Shown: one piece after another, positions 41,569 to 50,236 of the stretch | Layout: each line of letters begins with the position of its first letter | Position numbering within the stretch: position 1 is the stretch's first letter | From: Amycolatopsis nivea | GTDB taxonomy: Bacteria > Actinomycetota > Actinomycetes > Mycobacteriales > Pseudonocardiaceae | Length of the DNA stretch: 64,000 nt | Direction of reading: 5' to 3' | Assembly (NCBI RefSeq): GCF_004522235.1 | Contig: NZ_SDLT01000005.1 | Location: 124,001-188,000 of the forward strand | Translations under genes and position numbers: made by a program | Notes under the pieces: model-generated | Databases searched by the model: none | Seen by the model: the letters and a program-made list of their open reading frames with translations, nothing else | What the model was told of the DNA's origin: nothing

Positions 41569-44382
41569 ATGGACCAGACGGTGGCAGTCGCGGGGGAGCA
41601 GCTCGCGTTCGCTGGTGCGGATCGGCTCGTCAAGCTCATCGGGGCGCTTTACCAACGACCTCGAAGCGGCGACCGGCCGCGGGAATTGCTGGACGACGGG
41701 GAATGGCGTCCCGGTTATCACCGGGAGCGTGCCGGACGGCGCGGGCTGCCGATGGTGTGCCTCGTCGGCGACGCGCGTGCGGGCGTGCTCAAGGAGCTGG
41801 CGTCCCGGCTGCAGAACGCGGAACCGGCGGGCACCGTGCGTTCGGTCTATCTGCCCCTCGCCGATCGGCCGGACACCGATTCCGCCGCCGAGGCGACCAA
41901 GGAGAGCGTCGACGCCGTGCGCGACCTGCTGTGGCACGTCCGCAACAGCCTCGTCCGCAGCGGCCGCACCCGGGAAAGCCGGTTGCGGTTCCGGCTGTTC
42001 ACGCTGGTCGATCAGCTCATGGCGAAGCAGTTTCCGGACGGCGACACCGATCCCGAACGCACCCTGTTGCGCGAGCTGCAGGAGAACGGCCTGCTGGTCC
42101 GCTTCCGCTCGGCCATCGACAGTGTCAGCCGCGAGCTGGTGCCGCAGCATCCGGCGTGGCGTTTTCCGTTGCTGCTGCTGCGATTGCTGACGTTCGGCAC
42201 CTTCCGGCTCGCGGTCACCGGGCGCGTGCCGGGGCTGTCCGGGCGGTACCGGTGGTTCCTGCGGCAGCCGCACCTCGCACCGGAGATGTCCGGCAGTTTC
42301 GTGCGCTTCGCGCTGCGGCTCACCGACGGCGAATGGCAGAAGGAATCGCCCGAGTACGTCGCGCGGCTGCTGGTCAACGCGTTCCTGGAAGACCTGCGCC
42401 GCGAGTACCGGCTGCGGCCGTGGCAGTTCTGGCGACGGCGCCGGATGACCTATCCGGTGCTGCTGCTCGACGAGGTCGGTCCTGCGAACGGCGGTTACCG
42501 GCTGCTCCGGCTGATGAACGACGTCCGCAACCAGGTCGGCCTCTTCGACCCGCTGCTCGTGGTGAGCGCGAGCCAGGCCCCGCCGCCGGACGCCGCGCCG
42601 AGCGAGGACCGGCCGAAGTACCACGCGACCGACGCCGCCGGTGCGTACCGGGTGTGGCAGAACCGGCTCAGCGCGGACCGGCGCGCTCGCCGCCCCACCG
42701 CTTGGTACCTGCCGATCGGGCTCGACGTGCCGCAGACGGAGGCCGAGGAAACCGAGGTACGCAAGCGAATGCTGGCGCTCGGCGAGCACTACGACCTGTC
42801 CGGCGGACGCGGGCGGGCGGCGTGGTGGACGACGCGCTGGATCCGCGCCGGGGTGCCCGCGGTGGTGCTCGCGCTGGTCGCCGCGTTCGCCGTGGTGCGT
42901 TATCAGTCCGTTTTGGACAGTCACTGCGGCACGTCGAGCGAGTGGCTGACCCGGGTGGACGACCAGTGCGTCGGAGTGTCCGACGGCACCTTCACGCTGT
43001 TCTCCCCGGTCGACAAGGAGGGGACGATCCAGCAGGTCGAAGCCGTGGTCGCGGACCAGAACCGGCGGGCCGAGGAACTGCACCGGCAGCATCCGGAACG
43101 GCCGTACATCACGCTGGTCGACCTGGAGGCGCTGACGTCGTCGAACGGCACCGCCGAGGGGCTCACCGCGGAACGCGAATCGCTGGAGGGCTTCGCGGTC
43201 GCGCAGTCGCGGCAGCTCGACGCGACCGCGGCGGCCGAACCGATCGTGCGCATGCTGATCGCCAACGGCGGCAAGGGAATGCTCCAGGGTGCGCAGGTCG
43301 CGCGCACCCTGCTGGAGATGGCGAAACAGGACCCCAGCATCGTCGGCGTGGTCGGACTCGACATGAGCAGCGAGCCGACCGCCACCACGATCCGCGCACT
43401 CGGCGACGCGGGCATCCCGGTGGTCGCGGCGACTCTCACCGCCGATCAGCTGGCGGACCAGAATCCGATCTACTTCCAGGTCGCACCGCAAAACCGCCGG
43501 GAAGCCGCGGTGGCCGCGGCCTTTGCCGCCCAACGCCCCGGTCCGCGCTCGCTTCGCATCTATTACTCCGACGACGACACTGACTTCTACAGTCCCAATC
43601 TTCGCGACAATCTGCTGAAAGAGTTCAAGAGCAAGGGTTTCGCGGTCGAGGCACGCGCCTTCGTCCCGGACGAAGGGCAAAAAGCGAGGTCCGCGCATCT
43701 CCGCTACGGCGACCGGCTCGTGGGCAACGCGGGTGCCGCCGGGCGCGACAGCTGCTCCTACGACGGGTACGCGTTCTTCGCCGGCCGAGGCGTCCCCGAT
43801 TTCGGAGCGTTCTTGGCTGGTGCCGCGCAATGCGGCAGCACCGCGACGATCATCGGCGACGACGACGTCGCGCGTTTCGTCGCCGACTCCGTTGCGCGAG
43901 AAGATCATCGCGCGCTGCCGTACTATTATTTCGCGCTCGCGAACGCGCCGGCCACACCGGCGAAAGGTCTCGCGCGTGACTTCTACTCCACGCTCAATGC
44001 CAAATTCTCCTTTGAACACACCGAAAAAGGCCGCTCGTTCGACGGTCACGCCGCGTTGTCCTACGACGCCGCGCTGGTGATGATCACCGCGACCGCGTAC
44101 CTGCGGGAGACGTCGTCGAAAATCCCGGTCACGCCCGGTACGGTGTGGCGGGAGATCGCCGCGATCCACACCTCGCGGCCGGACGCGAACCAGATCAACA
44201 AATACATCGAGGGTGTGAGCGGAACCATCGACTACGGCGGCGACATCGGCAGGCACGTCCCACAGGACAAACCGCTCGCGGTGCTGCAGGTCCAAGGCGG
44301 AGAAGTCGACCCGGCGCTCCAGGGCTTCTGCGGCAAGTCGGTCCTGCGCGCCCCGGACCCGTGGTGTCCCGCGGACGGCTGA
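41569..44382 (+). CDS. Membrane protein: P-loop-like cytoplasmic region + TM + periplasmic-binding-protein-like domain
   Basis: 937 residues with an unusual layout. Residues 1-425 are cytoplasmic and resemble a STAND/AAA-type NTPase in outline: VCLVGDARAGVLKEL (about 63-77) sits where a Walker A should be but lacks the GK[ST]; 'YPVLLLDEVG' (about 295-304) looks like Walker B, followed by LLVVSASQ like a sensor strand. One TM helix follows (about 427-446). The exterior part has two Cys early (DSHCG, DDQCVG). Residues about 480-937 look like a type 1 periplasmic-binding protein of the branched-chain amino-acid receptor kind: repeated 'IVGVVGLDMSS' and 'GIPVVAATLTAD', then YYSDDDTDFY. The topology suggests a one-piece transmembrane sensor, not an ABC transport component, since no permease or ATPase is near. 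Start uncertain: ATG 41569 is used; GTG 41554 and TTG 41512 are in frame and none has a good Shine-Dalgarno. Confidence 0.75.
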   Translation: MDQTVAVAGEQLAFAGADRLVKLIGALYQRPRSGDRPRELLDDGEWRPGYHRERAGRRGLPMVCLVGDARAGVLKELASRLQNAEPAGTVRSVYLPLADRPDTDSAAEATKESVDAVRDLLWHVRNSLVRSGRTRESRLRFRLFTLVDQLMAKQFPDGDTDPERTLLRELQENGLLVRFRSAIDSVSRELVPQHPAWRFPLLLLRLLTFGTFRLAVTGRVPGLSGRYRWFLRQPHLAPEMSGSFVRFALRLTDGEWQKESPEYVARLLVNAFLEDLRREYRLRPWQFWRRRRMTYPVLLLDEVGPANGGYRLLRLMNDVRNQVGLFDPLLVVSASQAPPPDAAPSEDRPKYHATDAAGAYRVWQNRLSADRRARRPTAWYLPIGLDVPQTEAEETEVRKRMLALGEHYDLSGGRGRAAWWTTRWIRAGVPAVVLALVAAFAVVRYQSVLDSHCGTSSEWLTRVDDQCVGVSDGTFTLFSPVDKEGTIQQVEAVVADQNRRAEELHRQHPERPYITLVDLEALTSSNGTAEGLTAERESLEGFAVAQSRQLDATAAAEPIVRMLIANGGKGMLQGAQVARTLLEMAKQDPSIVGVVGLDMSSEPTATTIRALGDAGIPVVAATLTADQLADQNPIYFQVAPQNRREAAVAAAFAAQRPGPRSLRIYYSDDDTDFYSPNLRDNLLKEFKSKGFAVEARAFVPDEGQKARSAHLRYGDRLVGNAGAAGRDSCSYDGYAFFAGRGVPDFGAFLAGAAQCGSTATIIGDDDVARFVADSVAREDHRALPYYYFALANAPATPAKGLARDFYSTLNAKFSFEHTEKGRSFDGHAALSYDAALVMITATAYLRETSSKIPVTPGTVWREIAAIHTSRPDANQINKYIEGVSGTIDYGGDIGRHVPQDKPLAVLQVQGGEVDPALQGFCGKSVLRAPDPWCPADG

Positions 44383-44420
44383 GCCCGCGGGCGCGTGAGA
44401 CGATGCCCGCGGAGGAGCCG

Positions 44421-44873
44421 ATGACTGCCGAAGAGCAATTGCCCGTCCTGGACGAACATCGCGTCACCGTGCCCGCCGACGCCGAGACCACCTGGCGCGC
44501 GGTCAATCAGGTCGCGGAACGCTTCTCCGGCAGGTTGGCCACCGCGTACGCCTGGGCGGTCCGCTGTGCCGATTGGAAGGCAACCGGTCCGCGTCCGCTC
44601 GCGGAAGGATCCACCGTGCCCGGCTTCCGAGTCGTGGTCGCCGAACCGCCGCACCAGCTCGCGCTTGCCGGACGACACCAGTTTTCCGAGTACCGCCTCA
44701 CGTTCTGGCTCGAATCCGTCTCCGCCGCAGAGACCGTGGTCCGCGCCGAAAGCCGGGCCCGGTTCCCCGGGGTGGCCGGAGCGGGCTACCGATTGCTCGT
44801 CGTCGGAAGCGGCGGCCATGTCCTCGGCGTGCGGCGAATGCTGGCGACGATTTCCCGGCTCGCGAAGGACTGA
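44421..44873 (+). CDS. SRPBCC (START-like) family protein
   Basis: 150 residues. The opening 'DEHRVTVPADAETTWRAVNQV' and closing helix 'GVRRMLATISRLAKD' bracket an antiparallel beta sheet (PGFRVVVAEPPHQLALAGRH, FSEYRLTFWLESVS), the helix-grip pattern of polyketide cyclase/START-like proteins that bind hydrophobic ligands. Ligand unknown. ATG 44421 has GGAGGAG 3-5 bp upstream; an ATG six codons earlier is in frame but lacks a site. It follows the large sensor-like gene by 38 bp on the same strand and may be co-transcribed with it. Confidence 0.75.
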   Translation: MTAEEQLPVLDEHRVTVPADAETTWRAVNQVAERFSGRLATAYAWAVRCADWKATGPRPLAEGSTVPGFRVVVAEPPHQLALAGRHQFSEYRLTFWLESVSAAETVVRAESRARFPGVAGAGYRLLVVGSGGHVLGVRRMLATISRLAKD

Positions 44874-44883
44874 CTCGACGGTT

Positions 44884-45015
44884 GCGTTTCGCGTTCTCCT
44901 CGCCGCCGGGCGGCGCGACCGCGCGACCGCCCAGCGCAACGACGGCACCTACATCTACAGCCAGCACCGTTCCGGCACCTGCTCCGGTCACGGCGGCGTC
45001 AAACAATGGCTGTGA
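44884..45015 (+). pseudogene. Remnant of a small DUF3761-type secreted protein
   Basis: The frame ending at 45015 encodes a C-terminal tail NDGTYIYSQHRSGTCSGHGG followed by VKQWL, which is the recognisable end of DUF3761 proteins (normally C-x-DGTYSYS...SGTCS-HGGV). There is no start codon between the SRPBCC stop and this tail, the first conserved Cys is replaced by Arg (CGC), and the stretch that could encode the signal peptide (TTGCGTTTCGCG at 44881) is in another frame. The simplest reading is a decayed gene with a frameshift. A sequencing error is the alternative. Confidence 0.55.
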
Positions 45016-45143
45016 ACCCGACGACCCCAGCGAGCATTGGGCCAAACGGACCAGTCCGGTAAGTCGGATCGATCACGAACCGCCCGTTCCGCGCGCCGCG
45101 CCCGGTAGCGTGCGAATCCGGTACGGCATACGGAACGGGGGAC

Positions 45144-46550
45144 GTGGTGGCGCGGGCGGGTTCGGGGCCGATCATCGTGGTGCTCGCCTCGTGCGGGCTG
45201 GTCGCTTCGTTCATGCAGACGCTGGTCATCCCGTTGATCCCGGCGTTCCCGAGACTGCTCGACACCACGCCGACGGACGCGTCGTGGGTCGTCACCGTCA
45301 CGCTGCTCGCTGCGGCGGTCTGCACGCCGGTCGCGGGGCGGCTCGGCGATCTCTACGGCAAACGCCGCGTGCTGCTCGTGAGCCTCGCGGTGCTGATCGC
45401 CGGATCCGTGGTCTCGGCGCTCACCAGTTCGCTCGCGTTGATGATCGTCGGCCGAGGGTTGCAGGGCTGCGCGATGGGCGTCATTCCGCTCGGCATCAGC
45501 ATCATGCGCGACGAACTGCCGCCGGAGCGCGTGAGCGGCGCGATTTCGCTGATGAGCGCGACGCTCGGTGTCGGCGGCGCGATCGGGTTGCCGGTCGCGG
45601 CGATCGTGGCCGAGCACGCCGACTGGCACGTCCTGTTCTGGGGCGCGGCCGGGCTCGGGCTCGGGTGTGCGCTGCTGATCCTGCGGTTCGTTCCGGAATC
45701 GCCGGTCCGCACGCCCGCGCCGTTCGATTTCCTCGGCACACTCGGGTTGATCGTCGGTCTCACCAGCCTGTTGCTGCCGATCGTGAAGGGCGGCGAATGG
45801 GGCTGGGGGAGTCCGGCGACGCTCGGGTTCGCCGCGACCGCCGTGGTCGTGCTCGCGGCTTGGGGCTGGTATCAGCTGCGCCGGCGTGACCCGCTGGTCG
45901 ATCTGCGCGTTTCGGCGCGGCGGCCGGTGTTGTTCACGAACCTCGCGTCGGTGCTCGTCGGCTTCGCGATGTACGCGATGTCGTTGTCGTTCCCGCAGTT
46001 GCTGCAGGCGCCTTCGGCGACCGGCTACGGACTCGGGCTCAGCATGGTCGAAGCCGGTCTGTGCCTCGCGCCGAACGGCCTGGTCATGATGGCGCTGTCC
46101 CCGGTCTCCGCGCGGCTGACCAACCGCTACGGCGCGCGCGTCACGCTCATGACCGGCGCGACCGTGATCGCGGTCGGCTACGTTTTCGCGATTTTCCTGA
46201 TGGCCAACGCGGTCGAGCTGATCATCGCGTCGGTGATCATCGGGGCGGGCGTCGGCATCGCTTACGCCGCGATGCCCGCGCTGATCATGAGCGCGGTACC
46301 GGTCACCGAAACCGCGTCCGCGAACGGGCTCAACTCGCTCATGCGGTCCGTCGGCACCTCGACGTCCAGCGCCGTGATGGCCACGATGCTCGCCCATCTG
46401 ACGATCACCGTCGGCTCGTTCACCGTGCCCTCGCTCGCGGGTTTCCGCGCCACGTTCGCGGTCGCCGCGGTGGCGGCGGTGGCCGGGCTGGCGTTGACCG
46501 CGGTGGTGCCGCGATTCCGTGCCGCCAGCCCGGAACTCGCCGGGGTCTAG
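45144..46550 (+). CDS. MFS drug-efflux transporter (DHA2-like)
   Basis: 468 residues with about 12-14 predicted TM helices. The motif between helices 2 and 3, GRLGDLYGKRRVLLV, is the MFS signature A, and 'GRGLQGCAMGVIPLGISIMRD' carries the motif B/C-like region of proton-coupled drug exporters (R in helix 4). A central loop (RDPLVDLRVSARRPVLF) is typical of the DHA2/EmrB group. It would expel drugs in exchange for protons; substrate unknown. Two consecutive GTG codons (45144, 45147) follow ACGGGGG. Convergent with the ThDP enzyme gene, with a 4-bp overlap of stops. Confidence 0.9.
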   Translation: MVARAGSGPIIVVLASCGLVASFMQTLVIPLIPAFPRLLDTTPTDASWVVTVTLLAAAVCTPVAGRLGDLYGKRRVLLVSLAVLIAGSVVSALTSSLALMIVGRGLQGCAMGVIPLGISIMRDELPPERVSGAISLMSATLGVGGAIGLPVAAIVAEHADWHVLFWGAAGLGLGCALLILRFVPESPVRTPAPFDFLGTLGLIVGLTSLLLPIVKGGEWGWGSPATLGFAATAVVVLAAWGWYQLRRRDPLVDLRVSARRPVLFTNLASVLVGFAMYAMSLSFPQLLQAPSATGYGLGLSMVEAGLCLAPNGLVMMALSPVSARLTNRYGARVTLMTGATVIAVGYVFAIFLMANAVELIIASVIIGAGVGIAYAAMPALIMSAVPVTETASANGLNSLMRSVGTSTSSAVMATMLAHLTITVGSFTVPSLAGFRATFAVAAVAAVAGLALTAVVPRFRAASPELAGV

Positions 46551-48118
46551 AGCAGCGGCGGAACGGCCGCGTCGATCAGGTGCGGGCCCGGTTCGGCGAC
46601 TGCGCGCCGGAACTGTTCGGCCAGCTCCTCCGCGGTCGTCGCCCGGGTCGCCGGAACGCCCATTCCCTCGGCGATCTTCACGAAATCCAGGTCCGGACGG
46701 CCGATGTCCAGCAGGTCCTTCGCGCGCGGCCCGTCGCCGGACGCGCCGACGCGCTGCAGTTCCATCCGCAGGATCGCGTACGCGTTGTTGTTGAGCACCA
46801 CCGTGGTGACGTCGAGGTTCTCGCGCGCCTGCGTCCACAGCGCGGAGATCGTGTACATCGCGCTGCCGTCGGATTCGAGGTTGATCACCGGTCGCTTCGG
46901 AGCCGCGATCGCCGCGCCGACGGCCACCGGCATCCCGTAGCCGATCGCGCCGCCGGTCAGGGTCAGCACGTCGTGCCGCGGCGCGCCCGCGGTCGCGGCG
47001 GGGAGCATGAGACCGGACGTGTTCGCCTCGTCGACGATGATCGCGTTCTCCGGCAGCAGCGCGCCGATCACGTCGACCCAGTTCTGCACGGTGAGCGGAC
47101 CGCTCGGCAGCTCCGGCCGTCCGGCATCCTGCAAAACCGGCTCGGTGTCCGCGGCGACCAAGGCGGCGACCGCTTCCAGCGCGGCCGGGACGTCCTGCCC
47201 GACGTTCGCGAGGACGTGGACGTCCGCGCCTTCCGGGGTCAGTTCGCTCGGCATGCCGGGGTAGGCGAAGAACGACACCGGCGCCTTCGTGCCCGCGATG
47301 ATCAGGTGCTTGATCCCGTCCAGCTGGTACTTCGCCTGCTCGGCGAGATATCCCAGCCGTTCGATGTTCGGCAAGCCGGCACCGCGTTCCAGCCGCGCCG
47401 GGAACGTCTCGGCGAGCACCTTCACCCCGGTCGCGGCCGCGATCCGGCTGGCCGCGCGCAAACCGGCTTCACGGCAGGCGGACCCGCCGATCAGCAACGC
47501 CACCGGCTCACCGCTGCCGAGCACGTCCGCGATCTTCTGCACGGTTGTCGAGTCGACCGTCTGCGGCACGCGCGGCGGGATCGGCTCGCACGTTTCGCCG
47601 CCCTCGCCCCACGACGCGTCGGCGGGAAGGATCAGCGTCGCGACCCGGCCCGGGGCGTCCTGTGCCGCCGCGACCGCCGCCGCGGCGTCCGCGCCGACGT
47701 CCTTCGTGTGCCCGGACCGGCGAACCCAGCCCTCGAGCGAGCCCGCGATGGCGTCGATGTCCGACTCCAGCGGGGCGTCGTACTGCTTGTGATAGGTGGC
47801 GTGGTCGCCGATCACGTTGACCACCGGCGTGTGCGCGCGCCGCGCGTTGTGCAGGTTCGCCAGGCCGTTCCCGAGACCGGGACCGAGGTGCAGCAGTGTC
47901 GCGGCGGGCTTGCCGGCGACCCGTGCGTACCCGTCCGCGGCACCGGTCACGACGCCCTCGAACAACGCGAGCACCCCGCGCATCTCCGGTACCGAATCGA
48001 GCGCGGCGACGAAATGCATTTCCGACGTGCCGGGGTTGGAAAAGCACACGTCGACCCCGCTGTCGACGAGCGTGCGGATGAGGGACTGGGCGCCGTTGAG
48101 CGTGCTCACTGTGCTCAC
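46547..48118 (-). CDS. ThDP-dependent enzyme (acetolactate synthase/benzoylformate decarboxylase-like, IlvX type)
   Basis: 523 residues. The catalytic Glu that activates ThDP is in LFEGVVTGAADGYARVAGKP (about residue 54). The central domain binds a cofactor remnant. The ThDP/Mg motif is ESDGSAMYTISALWTQAREN ending in NNN (normally GDGS...NN; here the first residue is Ser). This family includes acetolactate synthase-like IlvX and benzoylformate decarboxylase, which act on 2-oxoacids. The gene starts (GTG) within the stop of an FAD-linked 2-hydroxyacid oxidase, so the oxidase product, a 2-oxoacid, may be its substrate, giving an aldehyde or acyloin. That step is inference. Confidence 0.85.
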   Translation of the reverse strand: MSTVSTLNGAQSLIRTLVDSGVDVCFSNPGTSEMHFVAALDSVPEMRGVLALFEGVVTGAADGYARVAGKPAATLLHLGPGLGNGLANLHNARRAHTPVVNVIGDHATYHKQYDAPLESDIDAIAGSLEGWVRRSGHTKDVGADAAAAVAAAQDAPGRVATLILPADASWGEGGETCEPIPPRVPQTVDSTTVQKIADVLGSGEPVALLIGGSACREAGLRAASRIAAATGVKVLAETFPARLERGAGLPNIERLGYLAEQAKYQLDGIKHLIIAGTKAPVSFFAYPGMPSELTPEGADVHVLANVGQDVPAALEAVAALVAADTEPVLQDAGRPELPSGPLTVQNWVDVIGALLPENAIIVDEANTSGLMLPAATAGAPRHDVLTLTGGAIGYGMPVAVGAAIAAPKRPVINLESDGSAMYTISALWTQARENLDVTTVVLNNNAYAILRMELQRVGASGDGPRAKDLLDIGRPDLDFVKIAEGMGVPATRATTAEELAEQFRRAVAEPGPHLIDAAVPPLL

Positions 48119-49500
48119 TTTCCGGTTTGCGCGAACAGAACGCCGGGGTTCAGGATCCCGGCCGGGTCGAAGCTTTCCTTGACCCGGCGCAGCAGATCGA
48201 GCTTCGCCGGGTCTTCGAGTTTGGCGTAGTACTTGGTCTTGGTGCGGCCGAGGCCGTGCTCGCCGGAGATCGCGCCGCCGAGTTCGTACGCGTAACCGAA
48301 GATGTCGGTCAGCAGCTGCGAGCGGGTGTCCGGGTCCTTGCAGAAGATCGCCAGGTGGACGTTGCCGTCGCCGGCGTGGCCGCAGCCGATCGCGCCGCCG
48401 CCGGCGGCCATCGCCAGCTCGCGGGCTTTGGCCAGGAACTGCGGCATCGCGGTCCGCGGCACCACCACGTCGATCACGTCGTCCGCGCCCGCGGCTTTGG
48501 CGTTCCAGAAGGCTTTTTCGCGGGCTTCGATGAGCTTGCGGGCGGCTCCGCCTTCGAGCACGTACGCGTCGATCGCGCCGAGTTCGGTGAGCAGTTCGCC
48601 GAGCGCTTCGACGTCCTCGCCGAGCCGGTCGGCCACCCGGTTTTCCAGCGCCACGGCCAGATACGCCTGGGTCCGGTCGCGGATTTCCGCCGGGACGCCC
48701 AGTTCGAGCTTGTCGTTGTAGACCATCGCGGCCATCGTCATGTTGTCGATGTACTCGAGGATCTGCGGGGCGAGACCGCTCGCGGCGATCTTCGGCACGG
48801 CCGACATCACCTGTTCGAAATCGTCGAACGGGGCCAGCACCGTCGCGCCGTGCGGCAGCCGGGGCTGCAGCTTCACGATCACCTCGGTCACCAGCGCGAG
48901 GGTGCCCTCCGAGCCGATGATCAGCTGGGTGAGGTCGTAGCCGCTGGAGATCTTCGACATCCGGCCGCCGACGCGGATGATCTCGCCGGTCGCGAGCACC
49001 GCCTGCAAACCGGAGACGTTGCCGCGGGTGATGCCGTAGCGGATCGCGCGCATCCCGCCGGCGTTGGTGCCGACGGTGCCGCCGACGCTCGCGCTCAGCT
49101 CGCCGGGATAGACGGGGTAGGTGAGGCCGTGTTCGGCGGTCTTCGCGTCGAGTTCGGCCAGCGTGACGCCCGGCTGGACGACGGCGACGTGGTTGCCGGT
49201 GTCGATCTCGAGCACCGAGTTCATCCGCTCGAACGAGACGAGCAGCCCGCCTTCGACCGGTCGCGCCGCGGCGGACAGCCCGCTGCCGGACCCGCGCGCG
49301 GTCACCGGGACGCCCTCGGCGGCGGCGATCTTCACCAGCGCGGAGACCTCTTCGGCGGTGGCGGGTTTCGCGACGTACGCCGGTTTCTGCCCCGGCGTGC
49401 TGAGCGCCTCGTCGTGCGCGTAGTCGTCGGAAATCGCGTCACCGGTCAGCAGGTTCCCCGCTCCGACGGCCCCCGCCAGCTGTGCAGCGATCTCGCTCAT
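48115..49500 (-). CDS. FAD-linked 2-hydroxyacid oxidase/dehydrogenase (GlcD/D-lactate dehydrogenase type)
   Basis: 461 residues, vanillyl-alcohol-oxidase fold. The FAD-binding domain (about 40-215) holds VPVTARGSGSGLSAAARPVEGG, PGELSASVGGTVGTNAGG and IIGSEGTLALVTE. The C-terminal substrate domain carries GCGHAGDGNVHLAIF and SGEHGLGRTK, whose His residues bind the substrate carboxylate and metal in this family (D-lactate, glycolate, D-2-hydroxyglutarate oxidases). It oxidises a D-2-hydroxyacid to a 2-oxoacid, passing electrons to FAD. ATG 49500 with GAGGGAG upstream. Coupled to the ThDP enzyme gene by GTGA overlap. Confidence 0.92.
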   Translation of the reverse strand: MSEIAAQLAGAVGAGNLLTGDAISDDYAHDEALSTPGQKPAYVAKPATAEEVSALVKIAAAEGVPVTARGSGSGLSAAARPVEGGLLVSFERMNSVLEIDTGNHVAVVQPGVTLAELDAKTAEHGLTYPVYPGELSASVGGTVGTNAGGMRAIRYGITRGNVSGLQAVLATGEIIRVGGRMSKISSGYDLTQLIIGSEGTLALVTEVIVKLQPRLPHGATVLAPFDDFEQVMSAVPKIAASGLAPQILEYIDNMTMAAMVYNDKLELGVPAEIRDRTQAYLAVALENRVADRLGEDVEALGELLTELGAIDAYVLEGGAARKLIEAREKAFWNAKAAGADDVIDVVVPRTAMPQFLAKARELAMAAGGGAIGCGHAGDGNVHLAIFCKDPDTRSQLLTDIFGYAYELGGAISGEHGLGRTKTKYYAKLEDPAKLDLLRRVKESFDPAGILNPGVLFAQTGK

Positions 49501-49635
49501 GCCACTCCCTCGTGCGCGCGTGCTTCGTGGCCGCAGCCTAGCCGTTCTGGTCCGAGGCTGGCCATGAATAGTTTTCACGTTAGCCGACGCGGGCACGAAA
49601 AAGGCCACGCCGCGCGCGTGGCCAGGAAGGGAGAG

Positions 49636-49681
49636 AACCCAAGCAGGGACCGGCCCGCGCCAACAGGCCGGCCCCTGGGTT
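49636..49681 (-). terminator. Terminator after the 30-codon ORF
   Basis: CAGGGACCGGCC (49644-49655) and GGCCGGCCCCTG (49666-49677) pair along 12 bp; the one plus-strand mismatch becomes a G-U pair in minus-strand RNA, so the hairpin is better for minus-strand transcripts. AACCC (49636-49640) and GGGTT (49677-49681) extend it. It starts 15 bp after the stop of the small ORF. Confidence 0.7.
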
Positions 49682-49696
49682 AATCCTCGGTGCCGG

Positions 49697-49789
49697 TCAG
49701 ACGAGCCAGCCGAGCACGTGCGCCAGGTGCGCGAGCAGACCCGAGATCAGGTCGTGGCCGTGGTGCACGTGCTGGGTGAACATCTGCAT
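49697..49789 (-). CDS. Candidate 30-residue His-rich amphipathic peptide
   Basis: The ORF begins ATG at 49789 with AAGGAG exactly 7 bp upstream (49797-49802), one of the best ribosome-binding sites in the window, and ends TGA before a strong minus-strand hairpin. The peptide has a His-rich N-terminal half (MQMFTQHVHHGHD) and a hydrophobic helix (LISGLLAHLAHVLGWLV) at the C-terminus. It looks like a small membrane-active or membrane-anchored peptide. No family recognised. A longer open frame reaches upstream to about 50125, but lacks start signals and looks non-coding. Second ATG at 49783. Confidence 0.5.
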   Translation of the reverse strand: MQMFTQHVHHGHDLISGLLAHLAHVLGWLV

Positions 49790-49802
49790 TGAGGGGCTCC
49801 TT

Positions 49803-50236
49803 GTTCGGATTGTTCTTCCTTGGTGCTCTCGCGAGGAGCCATCGCAGATTTCCACCGGCCCGCTCGCGGTGTCAAAACGCGGATTTCCCTGTGCTGGCAA
49901 GGGATCGGCGGCCGGGGAATCTTCCCATGTTAAACATGTAAGGCTTTCGGGTTTGCCGCCGGGGGTGCACTGTGGACTCTTCGCCACGGTTCGTAGTGAA
50001 CCTTGGCTCCGATCACCCTGGGTAGCAGACGCGCACTGCGGCAACCGGGCGGCGCGGCCCCTCGAACCGGTGAACGCGAAGCCACGATTGGTGAGTTGCC
50101 GAGGTTCACACCGCCGGGTGATCATCAGGGTTGGATCCCTTGTCCGGCCGCGAATCTCGGGTCGGGTTCATGATCGCGGAGGGTTAACCTGGCTTCACTC
50201 CGGAGAGACAATCCGGCTCGATCCGGGCAAGCGAAA
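49803..50236. other. Non-coding stretch upstream of the small ORF
   Basis: About 430 bp. It contains a 6-1-6 palindrome CATGTTAAACATG (49926-49938) and a minus-strand TTGACA (49870-49875) with an AAATCT-like -10 (49846-49851), a weak promoter candidate for the 30-codon ORF. I considered a c-di-AMP riboswitch (this region is G/C-rich and repetitive) but did not find its conserved core. No other gene seen. Confidence 0.4.

Noticed and set aside
41371..44295. 974-residue open frame antisense to the sensor-like gene
   Set aside because: Same shadow effect; the plus-strand protein has recognisable domains and this one does not.
49790..50125. Upstream extension of the 30-codon ORF to 142 residues
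   Set aside because: No ribosome-binding site and low-complexity content; the strong AAGGAG belongs to the ATG at 49789.
49940..50230. c-di-AMP (ydaO) riboswitch
   Set aside because: G/C-rich and repetitive, but neither strand shows the conserved ydaO core and no cell-wall hydrolase gene follows.
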